The position numbers and the translations under genes are program-made. This document shows positions 10,004 to 18,070 of a stretch of 64,000 nt of DNA, in pieces. Position 1 is the stretch's first letter. Every line of letters starts with the position of its first letter. Origin of the DNA: Carboxylicivirga sp. (GTDB lineage: Bacteria > Bacteroidota > Bacteroidia > Bacteroidales > Marinilabiliaceae). Location of the stretch: positions 215,637-279,636 of the forward strand of contig JAOARW010000035.1 of assembly GCA_025210475.1 (NCBI GenBank), written 5' to 3'. The notes under the pieces were generated by a model, which was not told the DNA's origin, made no database searches, and saw only the letters and a program-made list of their open reading frames with translations.

Positions 10004-11302
10004 TTAGCTTTTACTAATACATAATTCAGCCAAAATACCAGCCATTTTCCACATTTGCTCCTCGTTAATATCAAAGTCAGTCTGGTGGTGAGTACCTGCT
10101 TCATTGGATGCGCCAATGCCCATAAACACCGCTTTACCGCCTGATTTCTGTACATGGTTCATCAGGGTACAATAATCTTCGCTATAGGTATTGTGCAATT
10201 CACTTTCGATGCAGTTCGAAAATATCTCCGTGCCCTTTACGATGTGATAAACCCTTTGTGCAAGATCTTTTGAACTGGCCGCACTTTCGGCTTCACCAAC
10301 CAGGTTTATCTCGCAAGGGCAAGCATGTTTTTTGCTAATCGTTTCGATGGTTTCAATGGCCGTAGTGTATAGCTCGTCGCGGGTGATGGTGTCGCCCGCC
10401 CGGGTTTCAATTTTTAAATGAGCTTCCGGACAAATAATATTGCGGGCAGTGCCAGCCTGCACTTGACCAATATTCAAGCGAATATGGGAAGGGAATTGGG
10501 CTTTTAGCTTTTCCAGGCTAAGGATTATTTCGGCTGCCGGCAGCAGGGCATTAATGCCTTTCTCTGGTGCCAATGCGGCATGAGAGGCCTTACCTGTTAT
10601 TTGCACATCGAACTTTTTACTGGCAAGCTGGCCAAAGGTTCCACAAATAAACTCGCTGGGCATGCGGTTGGCCCACACATGAAAACCATAGGCTTCGTCA
10701 ATATTTTTAAAGAGCGGATGTTTCACTACAGCAGCCATTCCTCCTAATCCTTCTTCGGCAGGCTGAAACATTAGGATGATTTTTCCAGCAAGCTTTTCTT
10801 TGTGCTCGGATAGGTATTTTGCCAAGCCCAGACCAATGGCTGTGTGAGCATCATGTCCGCAGGCATGCATATAGCCATCGTGTGCCGATGCAAACTTCTT
10901 AACAAACGGAAGGTGTTCGGCTGATTGGCTCTCATTAATGGGCAGGGCATCCATATCCACCCGAAAAACCTTAACCGGTGCATCACCAATTTCAAGCACC
11001 CCGGCCACGGCTGTGTAACCTCCTTTGGTCTTTTCCAGCAATGTTTTATCCAGATCTAGTCGCTCCGATGCTTGATAATAAAAGGTATCCAGATTTTCCT
11101 GTGTGGGCAGATTCATGCGTTTATCCGCTATCAATTCTTGGCCCATGTAAACTTTAAACCCCCATTCTTTTAAAGACTGAGCAACATAGGTAGCCGTTCC
11201 AAATTCACACCAGGCCGGCTCAGGGTATTGATGGAACAAACGACGCCAGTGAACCATATCTTGTTGGAGGTCTTGAAAATACTTGGATAGAATGCTTATC
11301 AT
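10004..11302 (-). CDS. M20-family amidohydrolase (AbgA/AbgB-like metallopeptidase)
   Basis: A zinc-dependent amidohydrolase of about 432 residues from the ATG at 11302, the preferred start because the family domain begins with LHQYPEPAWCEFGTA soon after; an upstream extension to 11365 looks non-coding. Visible family motifs are MHACGHDAHTAIGLG (metal ligands His and Asp), FQPAEEG (catalytic Glu) and a central dimerisation domain with SHAALAPEKGINALL. Relatives hydrolyse N-acyl amino acids or p-aminobenzoyl-glutamate; the exact substrate is open. It stands alone on the minus strand. Confidence 0.9.
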   Translation of the reverse strand: MISILSKYFQDLQQDMVHWRRLFHQYPEPAWCEFGTATYVAQSLKEWGFKVYMGQELIADKRMNLPTQENLDTFYYQASERLDLDKTLLEKTKGGYTAVAGVLEIGDAPVKVFRVDMDALPINESQSAEHLPFVKKFASAHDGYMHACGHDAHTAIGLGLAKYLSEHKEKLAGKIILMFQPAEEGLGGMAAVVKHPLFKNIDEAYGFHVWANRMPSEFICGTFGQLASKKFDVQITGKASHAALAPEKGINALLPAAEIILSLEKLKAQFPSHIRLNIGQVQAGTARNIICPEAHLKIETRAGDTITRDELYTTAIETIETISKKHACPCEINLVGEAESAASSKDLAQRVYHIVKGTEIFSNCIESELHNTYSEDYCTLMNHVQKSGGKAVFMGIGASNEAGTHHQTDFDINEEQMWKMAGILAELCISKS

Positions 11303-11615
11303 GCGAATGTGTTTTGGACAAAGATAAGTATTACAAAGCTTGCAAGAGTTTCGCCATACACACAATCGAGAATAAACACAAGACCTAAGAAAGGGTGTTA
11401 ACCTTCTACAAAAAGCTGCTAACTATTGGCCATCAGCTAATAACTATGAGCTTTTTTTTGATAGAAGGTTATTGGTATTTAAAGATAAACAGGAATTAGG
11501 TTTGGCTGTTTGATAATTAAGGCTCAACACGAACAAGTATATTCGATGCATTTTAATGGACTTTGCGCAGAGAGTAGCGTCATTTATTCCATCGCCCCCA
11601 TAGCTTTATCATTGC
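11303..11615. other. Intergenic region with a long imperfect palindrome
   Basis: AACCTTCTA (11400-11408) pairs with TAGAAGGTT (11462-11470), and inside it AAAAAGCT (11410-11417) pairs with AGCTTTTT (11449-11456). Together they form a stacked imperfect hairpin of about 70 bases. It could be a terminator for either flanking unit or a small non-autonomous repeat. No gene is seen. Confidence 0.5.
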
Positions 11616-12152
11616 TTAATTACCACAGCAGCTATTCTTGTTTTGTGTTGCTGTTTTGTCCTTTTCCTTAGTACTTGGGCAACAGGAATTGGAAGCCGGC
11701 GCTGAACAGCAAGAATTATCAGGGACAACGCTTTCGGTTTTTTGAGATGGAGAACAAGCACAGCCGGGTTCTGAACTTTCCGCTGCCGGTTGGTTCATCT
11801 GGCTTGTAATAAATAGCATTACACCAGTAAAAATGGTGACAACCCACAGGAATATCTTCGATTTACGATTGTTTGGCTCACTGCTTTGCTTGTCGGTATC
11901 ACAACAGCTACTCGTATCGCAACATCCCGTATTTTTCTTAAAGTAAAGGCGATAGAAGCCGAATGCTAAAGAAATAAACGCAATGGCAATTAAATAGGGT
12001 TGCATTTTATTCAGAAATTGAAGTTGGCTGGCACCAATCCCAACGGAAGCTAAAATGCCTGCTGCAATAGGTGCCCCACAGCAGCTGATACTTCCAATCA
12101 CAGTCAGGATGGCAGCACCCAATCCTGTAAGGGTTGATTTTCCCTGTTTCAT
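11616..12152 (-). CDS. MerT-like mercuric/metal transport protein with Cys-rich tail
   Basis: A 178-residue membrane protein. The first 70 residues match the MerT style: a first helix containing the paired cysteines in GSISCCGAPIAAGIL, then a second helix (about 50-68). A third helix lies at about 102-118. The tail carries repeated cysteine pairs (CCDTSSCCD, CACS, SCCSAP, NSCCPS, and a terminal SCCGN), unlike classical MerT but common in Bacteroidota relatives that fuse a soft-metal-binding tail. It probably moves or hands on a thiophilic metal. The neighbouring ArsR regulator and ArsP-type permease point to the same job. The metal itself is not determinable. Confidence 0.78.
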   Translation of the reverse strand: MKQGKSTLTGLGAAILTVIGSISCCGAPIAAGILASVGIGASQLQFLNKMQPYLIAIAFISLAFGFYRLYFKKNTGCCDTSSCCDTDKQSSEPNNRKSKIFLWVVTIFTGVMLFITSQMNQPAAESSEPGCACSPSQKTESVVPDNSCCSAPASNSCCPSTKEKDKTATQNKNSCCGN

Positions 12153-12302
12153 AATATCGTGTTTATTAATTAATAAAGTTCTAATAGGAGTCGCTGAGAA
12201 ATGGAAAAAGATGCAAGGTTGCAGATCTTTTTAAAATTAAGGATTGCCTGACTGAGAGCTAAGGGTTAGTCTGTCAGTTAATTGGTACTGATGAATATTT
12301 AA

Positions 12303-12812
12303 ATGGTAAAGGCTGATTGCATCTTTTCATTAAGGATTACGTCTTTCATTAATAAGTGTAAAAAGTTTTTTAAGAATATGGATGCAGGCAGTTGTGACAC
12401 GATATTTATTAATGATCCTCGAAGATTTTCCGAAGTAGATTTTTTAAACATTCGGTTGTGTATACTAGAGAATAGCGATTTAAAACTGGAATATTCCCAG
12501 AATCTTTTTCGGGAGTTTTTCGATGATTATTTGACCTGGTTTAATGTTTCATTATTAATGATAGGAACGATTTATTTTACTAATAATGAACTTTGCGGGC
12601 CTGTGTTCTGGTTTTTAATGTCAGGGCTAGTAGCTATTCTTTATTTAATGTCGATACTACCCTGTTATTTATTCGTAATAGATGCACAGAAACAAGATTT
12701 AAAGCATGTAAGAAAGCAGCTAATGCTCGACGTTTCTTATGAGCATTTTATGGCAGGTTTAGCTGTAGGGAAATACGATGATAGAACATTGGTGGCACAT
12801 GAACTTTGTTGA
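12303..12812 (+). CDS. Hypothetical membrane protein, 169 aa
   Basis: No family is recognised. Two closely spaced hydrophobic helices lie at about residues 78-95 and 97-120, with a soluble N-terminal part and a charged tail (KQDLKHVRKQLMLD). An ATG at codon 26 (12378) could also be the true start. It is the only plus-strand gene in the metal cluster, divergent from the MerT-like gene and convergent with the ArsR gene. A shared hairpin terminator lies in the second gap. Confidence 0.5.
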   Translation: MVKADCIFSLRITSFINKCKKFFKNMDAGSCDTIFINDPRRFSEVDFLNIRLCILENSDLKLEYSQNLFREFFDDYLTWFNVSLLMIGTIYFTNNELCGPVFWFLMSGLVAILYLMSILPCYLFVIDAQKQDLKHVRKQLMLDVSYEHFMAGLAVGKYDDRTLVAHELC

Positions 12813-12867
12813 CAGGGGGGAACTTGTAATAAAGAAGTTTTATCGAAAAGAATGAGCTCAATAAGTA

Positions 12868-12895
12868 AGAAAGGAGTAGATAGAAACTCCTTTCT
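12868..12895. terminator. Bidirectional hairpin between convergent genes
   Basis: A perfect 10-bp stem, AGAAAGGAGT (12868-12877) against ACTCCTTTCT (12886-12895), with an 8-base loop. It lies between the stops of the plus-strand membrane protein and the minus-strand ArsR gene. T-runs are short on both sides. Confidence 0.6.
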
Positions 12896-12904
12896 AATGA
12901 ATTG

Positions 12905-13210
12905 TTATCTCGATATTATATGGCTGAATAATTCTTTGGTTTCATTCCATTTGTTTCTGTTAATGCAGTATTTAATACGGGGGAAGTCCATTTCTTCAAT
13001 TACTAAATCACTTTCTCGTAACACCTTTAGATGCTGACAAAAGGTGGATCTGGCTATGGATAATTTGTTGTGTATATCGCTTGAATATTTTGAGCATGTT
13101 CCGGTCTTTAATAATTCGTTTAGTATAAACAGCCTGATTGGATGACTTAATACTTTAGCATATTTTGCCAGAGTTAGTTGCCTCTCTGTAAAAACATTGT
13201 TGCAATTCAT
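12905..13210 (-). CDS. ArsR-family winged-helix transcriptional regulator
   Basis: A 101-residue protein with the ArsR winged helix: ALSHPIRL-type first helix (KVLSHPIRLFILNELL), a recognition helix in LSIARSTFCQHLKVLRESDLV, and a wing ending in PRIKYCINRNKW. Cysteines at 3, 39, 58 and 87 could include the metal-sensing ligands. Such proteins repress metal-resistance genes until metal binds. It lies between the MerT-like gene and the GST-like gene on the same strand, so it may control either or both. The DNA operator was not identified. Confidence 0.88.
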   Translation of the reverse strand: MNCNNVFTERQLTLAKYAKVLSHPIRLFILNELLKTGTCSKYSSDIHNKLSIARSTFCQHLKVLRESDLVIEEMDFPRIKYCINRNKWNETKELFSHIISR

Positions 13211-13280
13211 TTGTGTGATTGTTTATAATTTGTGAGGTGCTTACATTCCTGGTCGATAGAAAATGGTTGGCTTTTACGTT

Positions 13281-13952
13281 TTATTTTATGGCTGTTTTAT
13301 GGCGATATAGTTGCCCCAGATAGCTTGATTCATTCAGGTAGAATTCATCAAATACTTCTGAGAAATCTTCGGGTACCGATTTATCGGGTATGCCTGTCGC
13401 CATTAACTTATCCTGCCATTTCTTTACTTTGGGGAAATCCTCCAGAAAATCGAAATCTGTTTTTTGCTGCACAATATGAGTGCGGTGCAGGATCGGTAAC
13501 CAGGCAATGTCAATTTCTGACAGTTGCTCTCCCTTAAAGAATCGCTTATCGCCCAATTCTTTTTCCATGATGGATAGCGCATCGTAAAAGGTTTGACCGT
13601 TTTCCTGAAGACTTTTCAAATCGGGGCTTCGCTGTGTGTTACATTGATTAATGTACTGCTCGTTAGCTAAATCGTTTAGGTCAGTGGCTTTCTCACCACA
13701 CTTGAAACTGGCCATAAAAAACAAGTCGCAATAATATTTTTCCAGGTGTTGAATCGCATTGTCGAGTCCGGCTATGTATTCGCCCATATCGGTTTGAATG
13801 GCCGGCTCCATTTCAGGCGATAAATCATAAAACCACCTGGGTACGCTGTTCAGCTCAAGAAATTTGGATTGATAGGGCACATGAATGGCTTCTAATAATG
13901 CAGTAATGCGCTGATAGCAAGGGCATATTTTAAAACTAATTATTTCGATCAT
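13281..13952 (-). CDS. Glutathione S-transferase-like protein (thioredoxin fold)
   Basis: A 223-residue protein with an N-terminal thioredoxin-like domain bearing a CPC motif (FKICPCYQR, residues 9-14), the Pro expected before strand 3 (about 50) and a helical C-terminal domain containing EIDIAWLPILHR, typical of GST C-domains. Likely a thiol transferase or reductase. It lies 70 bp downstream of the ArsR start in a thiol/metal cluster. Glutathione is not universal in this phylum, so the thiol cofactor is uncertain. Confidence 0.8.
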   Translation of the reverse strand: MIEIISFKICPCYQRITALLEAIHVPYQSKFLELNSVPRWFYDLSPEMEPAIQTDMGEYIAGLDNAIQHLEKYYCDLFFMASFKCGEKATDLNDLANEQYINQCNTQRSPDLKSLQENGQTFYDALSIMEKELGDKRFFKGEQLSEIDIAWLPILHRTHIVQQKTDFDFLEDFPKVKKWQDKLMATGIPDKSVPEDFSEVFDEFYLNESSYLGQLYRHKTAIK

Positions 13953-13996
13953 TTCAATTAAGTAATAGGATTCTAGTATTTTGGATTATTCATGTT

Positions 13997-14032
13997 AAAA
14001 AAAAGGTCATGAAAAGAATGTTCATGACCTTT
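13997..14032 (-). terminator. Rho-independent terminator, minus strand
   Basis: A perfect 12-bp stem (AAAGGTCATGAA at 14002-14013 against TTCATGACCTTT at 14021-14032). On the minus strand it is followed by a run of eight T (13997-14004). It ends the transcript carrying the permease and the 55-aa Cys-rich gene, and separates them from the GST gene. Confidence 0.88.
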
Positions 14033-14110
14033 AATTACAAATCGAATTAACCTTCACTCCCTATCCTAAAAGGAAACATGGAAGATATTCAGTGGGAGTG
14101 ATCGTTTCTG

Positions 14111-14278
14111 TTAACCACAGCAGCTACTGCGATTATCCTTTTCTTTCTTTTTTTCTTCTTTTACTTCTTCAATTTGAATATCGCAGCAACTTGGCTTTTT
14201 AGTGTTGTCTGGCTTTACTTCTTCGAATGTTACAGTGCAACAATCTGAAGACTTCTTCTTTTTTCCGAATAAACCCAT
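14111..14278 (-). CDS. Small Cys-rich protein, 55 aa, putative soft-metal binder
   Basis: The open frame starts MGLFGKKKKS and carries three cysteine pairs: SDCCTV (13-14), PSCCDI (31-32) and SSCCG at the very end (53-54). Glu/Lys-rich spacers with repeated IEEVK/FEEVK segments separate them. It starts 59 bp after the stop of the permease gene on the same strand and ends just before a strong terminator, so it is the last gene of that transcript. The terminal CCG echoes the CCGN end of the MerT-like protein 2 kb away. A metallochaperone or metal-sequestering role is inferred from composition and context only. Confidence 0.75.
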   Translation of the reverse strand: MGLFGKKKKSSDCCTVTFEEVKPDNTKKPSCCDIQIEEVKEEKKKEKDNRSSCCG

Positions 14279-14336
14279 TTTTTTTCTCTTTAGATAATTA
14301 TTGTTCTATTGTTTGATAATGCTATATGTTAGTAGA

Positions 14337-15317
14337 TTACATGATTAGGTTGAATGCATAACCTGTAATAACGGCCACCAGAAAAATGACACCGATAAAT
14401 GAAATTAACAGCTTGCGTTTAAATATCTTGGCCAGCATGGTCATTTCCGGAATGGCCATACCAGCTCCACCAATAATCAGAGCAATGGCCGTTCCCATAC
14501 CAACACCTTTTGATATTAATGACATGGCAATCGGAATGGCTGTTTCGGCACGGATATAAAGAGGAATTCCTACAATTGATGCTATTGGCACTGCAAACAA
14601 ATTGTCATCACCAGCATATTTAGCAATGGTTTCGCCTTTGGGTAAATAACCATAGATGGCTGCACCAACTGCCACCCCAGCAAATAAATAGGGCAATATT
14701 GGTACTAAAGAATCCCAGCCGGCTTTTAAGGATAAATTAATCTTTTGGCCTACAGATAATGAACGACGGGTATCGATACCATCATGAACGCCATGACCAC
14801 CACCTGATACCTTTACCGCTTTAACATGTTTTTGAAAGCCGAGTAATTGCAAGGCATAGCCAAAGGCTACCGATAATATAAAGGCAAAGCCAAAATAAAC
14901 CATGGCATTACCCATTCCAACGGTAGCGGCCAGCATGGCAACAATGATTGGATTTAGTAACGGTGATGAAATTAAGAATGACATAACAGAACCAAATGGA
15001 ACCTTGGCATTTAAAAATCCAACTGTCATTGGTATAGTAGAACAGGCACAGAATGGCGTTACTGCTCCAAATGTGGCTGCTGCTATGTTGCCAATTATTC
15101 CTTTGCCCTCAAATAGTTTCTGTAATTTATTCTGATTAACATGCATCATGATAAACTCGATGATGGCTGTAATGGCTATAAATAAAATAAATAACTCAGC
15201 CGTAATAAAAACGAAATTACCCAGTGTCATGGTTAATCCATCGTAAAAAGGTGTTTGGGTTATTCCAAAATATTGATAAAACAGCGTTCTGAATGCTGCT
15301 ATTAAACTTTCTTGCAT
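14337..15317 (-). CDS. ArsP/SO_0444-type permease (DUF318), metal or organoarsenical efflux
   Basis: A 326-residue polytopic membrane protein with about eight helices. The family signature segment PFCACSTIPMTVGFLNAKVP is followed by SFLISSPLLNPIIVAML; the paired cysteines in CACS are the metal-binding ligands in this family. A His/Gly-rich cytoplasmic loop (about 165-185) lies between the two halves. Relatives export trivalent organoarsenicals or copper/zinc. It is transcribed with the 55-aa Cys-rich gene. The specific substrate is not resolved. Confidence 0.88.
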   Translation of the reverse strand: MQESLIAAFRTLFYQYFGITQTPFYDGLTMTLGNFVFITAELFILFIAITAIIEFIMMHVNQNKLQKLFEGKGIIGNIAAATFGAVTPFCACSTIPMTVGFLNAKVPFGSVMSFLISSPLLNPIIVAMLAATVGMGNAMVYFGFAFILSVAFGYALQLLGFQKHVKAVKVSGGGHGVHDGIDTRRSLSVGQKINLSLKAGWDSLVPILPYLFAGVAVGAAIYGYLPKGETIAKYAGDDNLFAVPIASIVGIPLYIRAETAIPIAMSLISKGVGMGTAIALIIGGAGMAIPEMTMLAKIFKRKLLISFIGVIFLVAVITGYAFNLIM

Positions 15318-15807
15318 TGGTTTCTTATTAATTGTTTAATGTATTGTCGAATGTTCTTTCATTCGATGACTTGATTCTCGTGTGTGCCGAACCGCAGTTG
15401 GCAATTATGAATATTAGTCGGGGCAACAAGAAACCTTCCCGCTTCTGCTGTAAATCCTTTTGCAGCTTTCTAGCTCAATCGTCTCCATTTCGTTTAATAA
15501 TTTATTATTGTTTTAAATTGATTACACTATGGAGGCGATGAGGGATATCAAAAGATGCAAAAAAGGATGATTTTTTTTGAAAGGTGTTTAATGTAATGAC
15601 AGTAAAGTGTAACTAAGGCATTGATTAATAATGCCTACGAGCTTTAATTTCGCTTGTGAAAATATTACCAAACCATTAATCTGAGCTCAGAAGTTTAAAT
15701 CGAACTCCAGTTACTAAATAAGAAGTAGAAACTACTTGATTGCACGAAATCAAGGGATTGTATTATAAAAACTGTAACTGAAGAGTAAGCTTGGGTGGAA
15801 GCAATGG
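15318..15807. other. Upstream region of the permease gene
   Basis: Apart from a possible 24-codon frame (see next entry), this 490-bp stretch shows no gene. It must contain the promoter of the permease transcript and the 3' end of the sigma-factor transcript. A 7-bp inverted repeat (CTTGATT ... AATCAAG) sits near 15736-15754. Nothing else stands out. Confidence 0.4.
15414..15488 (-). CDS. Possible 24-aa peptide with a CC motif
   Basis: A short frame reads METIELESCKRIYSRSGKVS followed by CCPD and a stop, on the permease strand 96 bp upstream of it. The CC pair matches the theme of the cluster, but the frame is very short and lacks a clear ribosome binding site. It may be a leader peptide, a remnant, or chance. 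Confidence 0.2.
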   Translation of the reverse strand: METIELESCKRIYSRSGKVSCCPD

Positions 15808-16383
15808 TTATTTATAGTTTTTAAGATCCTTGCGATCTAGTAATGGCGTGCAATGCGATTTTATTACGCAAGAGATAATGTTTCCCTGGCTATCCAGTTC
15901 CACATCGCAACATTCAAAAAATAAGCTATGCAGTTTTTTTCTAGCCCGTTGAATACGTGATTTGGCTCCCGGAAGGCTGATACCCAGTTTTTCAGCAATG
16001 TCTTTTTGCTGCATACCATCAATATCGCCCCATTTTAAAGGTAAGGCATATTCTTCGGGCAGCAGATCGATCATGGCTGCAATATCTTCAGACAGAATTT
16101 GTTGAAACGATTCAGAATTAATGTGGTTAATGGAAATATAATCTTCATCCTGAATCACCTTGTTTTGCTTTCTGTAATAATCAACAATGGTGTTTCGTGT
16201 CACCTGAAATAACCAACTCTTCAGGTTTTTAATATCCCTTTCGCGCAAACAGGTTTCCATTGTTTTAAGAAATACCTCTTGCAAAACATCGTCAGCTGTT
16301 GATTCATCTTTGATTTGTTGCTTGATAAATGCCAGCAAATGACTGCTGTATTTTTGATAGATATCATGAATCTCACACTGCAT
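15808..16383 (-). CDS. sigZ: ECF-type RNA polymerase sigma factor, SigZ-like
   Basis: A protein of about 191 residues from the ATG at 16383, chosen because a GGTGGAAAG ribosome-binding stretch precedes it and region 2 begins directly after. Region 2 is visible in DDVLQEVFLKTM and NLKSWLFQVTRNTIVDYYRK, region 4 in LPEEYALPLKWGDIDGMQQKDIAEKLGISLPGAKSRIQRARKKL. The tail adds cysteines (FFECCDVEL, CVIKSHC), seen in SigZ-type factors and possibly redox or metal sensing. It lies between the permease and TauE genes, so it may drive the thiol/metal cluster. Family confident, symbol by resemblance. Confidence 0.8.
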   Translation of the reverse strand: MQCEIHDIYQKYSSHLLAFIKQQIKDESTADDVLQEVFLKTMETCLRERDIKNLKSWLFQVTRNTIVDYYRKQNKVIQDEDYISINHINSESFQQILSEDIAAMIDLLPEEYALPLKWGDIDGMQQKDIAEKLGISLPGAKSRIQRARKKLHSLFFECCDVELDSQGNIISCVIKSHCTPLLDRKDLKNYK

Positions 16384-16482
16384 CTTTCCACCGTTTTGTT
16401 TCTGATGCAAAGAAGAGAATTTTTTAAAGTTTTTCAAAAAAATACCTAATGACACTCCAGTGTATGCGATTACCAAACAGCA

Positions 16483-17223
16483 TCATAAAACAATCATTTT
16501 GGCGGCAGCCAGCAATAGCAGGGCCGCTAATAAGTGCTTAATAATGGAGGGATTAATGTGCTGTTTTAGCATTGTTGCAGGGATGGCTCCCAACGTACCA
16601 GCAGTAGATACCATTATCACTAAATTCCAATCAACATTACCGATATACCAAAAGGTAAGAAATGCCACAAGGCCAGAAAAGGGAACGCACAAAGCAATGA
16701 TTGTGGTCACTTTTTTAGCATCACATCCCATTATCAATAGTGAAGGAGCTATGATACTTCCCCCGCCAACTCCCAGTATTCCGGATATTAATCCGGATGC
16801 AGAACCAATTACTGCAAGCTTTGCTAATGTAGGTTTACGATTGTGTTTAGCGGTTTTAGGCCGGATAAAAAGCACTGTTGTTGCTGAAGCCAATAATAAT
16901 ATAATAAATAAGCTGTGAGTGGTATCCTTATCGATTAAAGGGGAGAAATAGGCTCCCAGTGCTGCAAAGCACACTGAAAATATAATTATGGGCATCCCCA
17001 TGCGGAAATCCAAGGCACCGTATTTTACATTAGTCAGACTTGCACCCGTTAAACTGAGTACGTTGTAAGATAAACCTGCAGGAATGGCAAGCTCCATGGG
17101 GATGCCCAGGTAATGCATCAGGGGAATCATAAGCGTGGCTCCACCACTGCCTCCCAGTGCAAAAACAAAGGCAATTAATGTTGCTACTGTTAAAAGCAAG
17201 GGAGTCGTTAAATACTGCTCCAT
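16483..17223 (-). CDS. TauE/SafE-family (TSUP) sulfite/organosulfur exporter
   Basis: A 246-residue membrane protein with the internally duplicated TSUP fold: N-terminal half with FALGGSGGATLMIPLMHYLGIP and C-terminal half with SGILGVGGGSIIAPSLLIMGCDAKKVTT. Eight hydrophobic segments are apparent. Members move sulfite, thiosulfate or sulfoacetate-type anions. It follows the rhodanese gene by 93 bp on the same strand; together they suggest sulfur export or detoxification. Confidence 0.9.
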   Translation of the reverse strand: MEQYLTTPLLLTVATLIAFVFALGGSGGATLMIPLMHYLGIPMELAIPAGLSYNVLSLTGASLTNVKYGALDFRMGMPIIIFSVCFAALGAYFSPLIDKDTTHSLFIILLLASATTVLFIRPKTAKHNRKPTLAKLAVIGSASGLISGILGVGGGSIIAPSLLIMGCDAKKVTTIIALCVPFSGLVAFLTFWYIGNVDWNLVIMVSTAGTLGAIPATMLKQHINPSIIKHLLAALLLLAAAKMIVL

Positions 17224-17316
17224 TTATCCTTTTTGAAAGTTGTAATGAGATGCATTTTAAGTCATGTAATTATTCATTTCTTGCTATGTTTTATAAATGC
17301 CGGGTTAAGTCCCTAA

Positions 17317-17655
17317 CTATTTTTCAACAGGGTAGCCGGCACCGTTCCATCGCAAAAATCCTTCTGACATTATCAGTAAAGAAGAAAATCCTAAATCCAG
17401 CATTTTACGTGTTAACATATCTGCCCTAATATGAGTCGTACAGTAGATCAGATACTTCATTTGGCGATCCAAGGCCATTAGGAGCTCATCAACAAAATCA
17501 CAGAAAGCATCAATATTAATGGCATTTGGTAGATGACCGGAGTTATACAGACTATTGCTTCTTGCATCTATTATCAATAAATCATCTTCCTTCTTAATCA
17601 ATGAATAAGCATCTTGTAAACTAATCGTGTTTACATGGTTGTTTTCAATCCCCAT
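17317..17655 (-). CDS. Rhodanese-domain protein, single domain
   Basis: A 112-residue rhodanese-like protein: IIDARSNSLYNSGHLPNAINID contains the CH2-type motif, and the active-site loop is YCTTHIRADML with Cys91 or so as the sulfur carrier. The loop lacks the Gly of the common CxxGxR form, so substrate preference may differ. There is no signal peptide. First gene of the presumed rhodanese-TauE-SigZ run. Confidence 0.85.
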   Translation of the reverse strand: MGIENNHVNTISLQDAYSLIKKEDDLLIIDARSNSLYNSGHLPNAINIDAFCDFVDELLMALDRQMKYLIYCTTHIRADMLTRKMLDLGFSSLLIMSEGFLRWNGAGYPVEK

Positions 17656-17803
17656 CTTTTGTAATAATTTAGAAATACACTATTACAATAAAGACGAACA
17701 AAGTAGTGGCAGGATGCAAGGGGTTGAGTGAAAGATATTAAAAAAGTGTGTATGGAGAGTGGATTAAGAACTTGAAGATGTTCTAGAATTGACACTTAAA
17801 GCA

Positions 17804-17838
17804 AAAAAGCGCTTAAAACAGTTGTTTTAAGCGCTTTT
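17804..17838 (-). terminator. Strong terminator downstream of the tRNA 3' fragment
   Basis: A perfect 16-bp stem: AAAAGCGCTTAAAACA ends at 17820 and TGTTTTAAGCGCTTTT covers 17823-17838, with a 2-base loop. On the minus strand it is followed by six T. It sits 4 bases after the tRNA-like 3' end on the same strand, where a tRNA gene terminator would be. Confidence 0.8.
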
Positions 17839-17841
17839 GCG

Positions 17842-17860
17842 TGGTACCCGAGGCGGGACT
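17842..17860 (-). other. tRNA 3'-end fragment, candidate integration (att) site
   Basis: On the minus strand these 19 bases read AGT, CCCGC, CTCGGGT, A, CCA. These match the end of a T-loop, the 3' side of a T-stem, the 3' side of an acceptor stem, a discriminator base and a genomic CCA. The sequence on the 5' side (17861 onward) does not continue as a tRNA. With the terminator just beyond, this fits the fragment left when an integrase-borne element recombines into the 3' end of a tRNA gene. The element would extend to the right. A leucine tRNA is possible but unproven. Confidence 0.6.
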
Positions 17861-17964
17861 TTATGTGTCAACGCAACGCTTATATTTTCAGTGTGTTATA
17901 GCTATGAAAAGATATTGGTCACCCTTTGGTCACTTTTGATATAATTGACTTCAAACAAAGGTAT

Positions 17965-18070
17965 AAAATATTGCTGTCATTTTGAAATTTAGTTCTCTCA
18001 AAGAGGTTTCGAAGATGAGTTTTGTCGGTCAATGATATACTCATTATTTGTATAACCTCATATGTACTTC
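17965..18070 (-). pseudogene. C-terminal piece of a dead IS4-family transposase, split by an IS
   Basis: Minus-strand translation gives RSTYEVIQIMSISLTDKTHL followed by RNLFERTKFQND, the usual C-terminus of a Bacteroidota IS4 transposase. It directly continues the piece at 19283-19560 once the 1.2-kb insertion between them is removed. Confidence 0.75.

Noticed and set aside
15332..15541. Plus-strand frame of 69 codons upstream of the permease
   Set aside because: No family features and it overlaps the likely promoter of the minus-strand permease.
16460..16918. Plus-strand open frame of 152 codons antisense to the TauE gene
   Set aside because: Antisense shadow of a clear family member; no motifs of its own.
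17842..17860. Complete tRNA gene
   Set aside because: Only the last 19 bases fit; no D-arm, anticodon arm or 5' acceptor strand follows on the minus strand.
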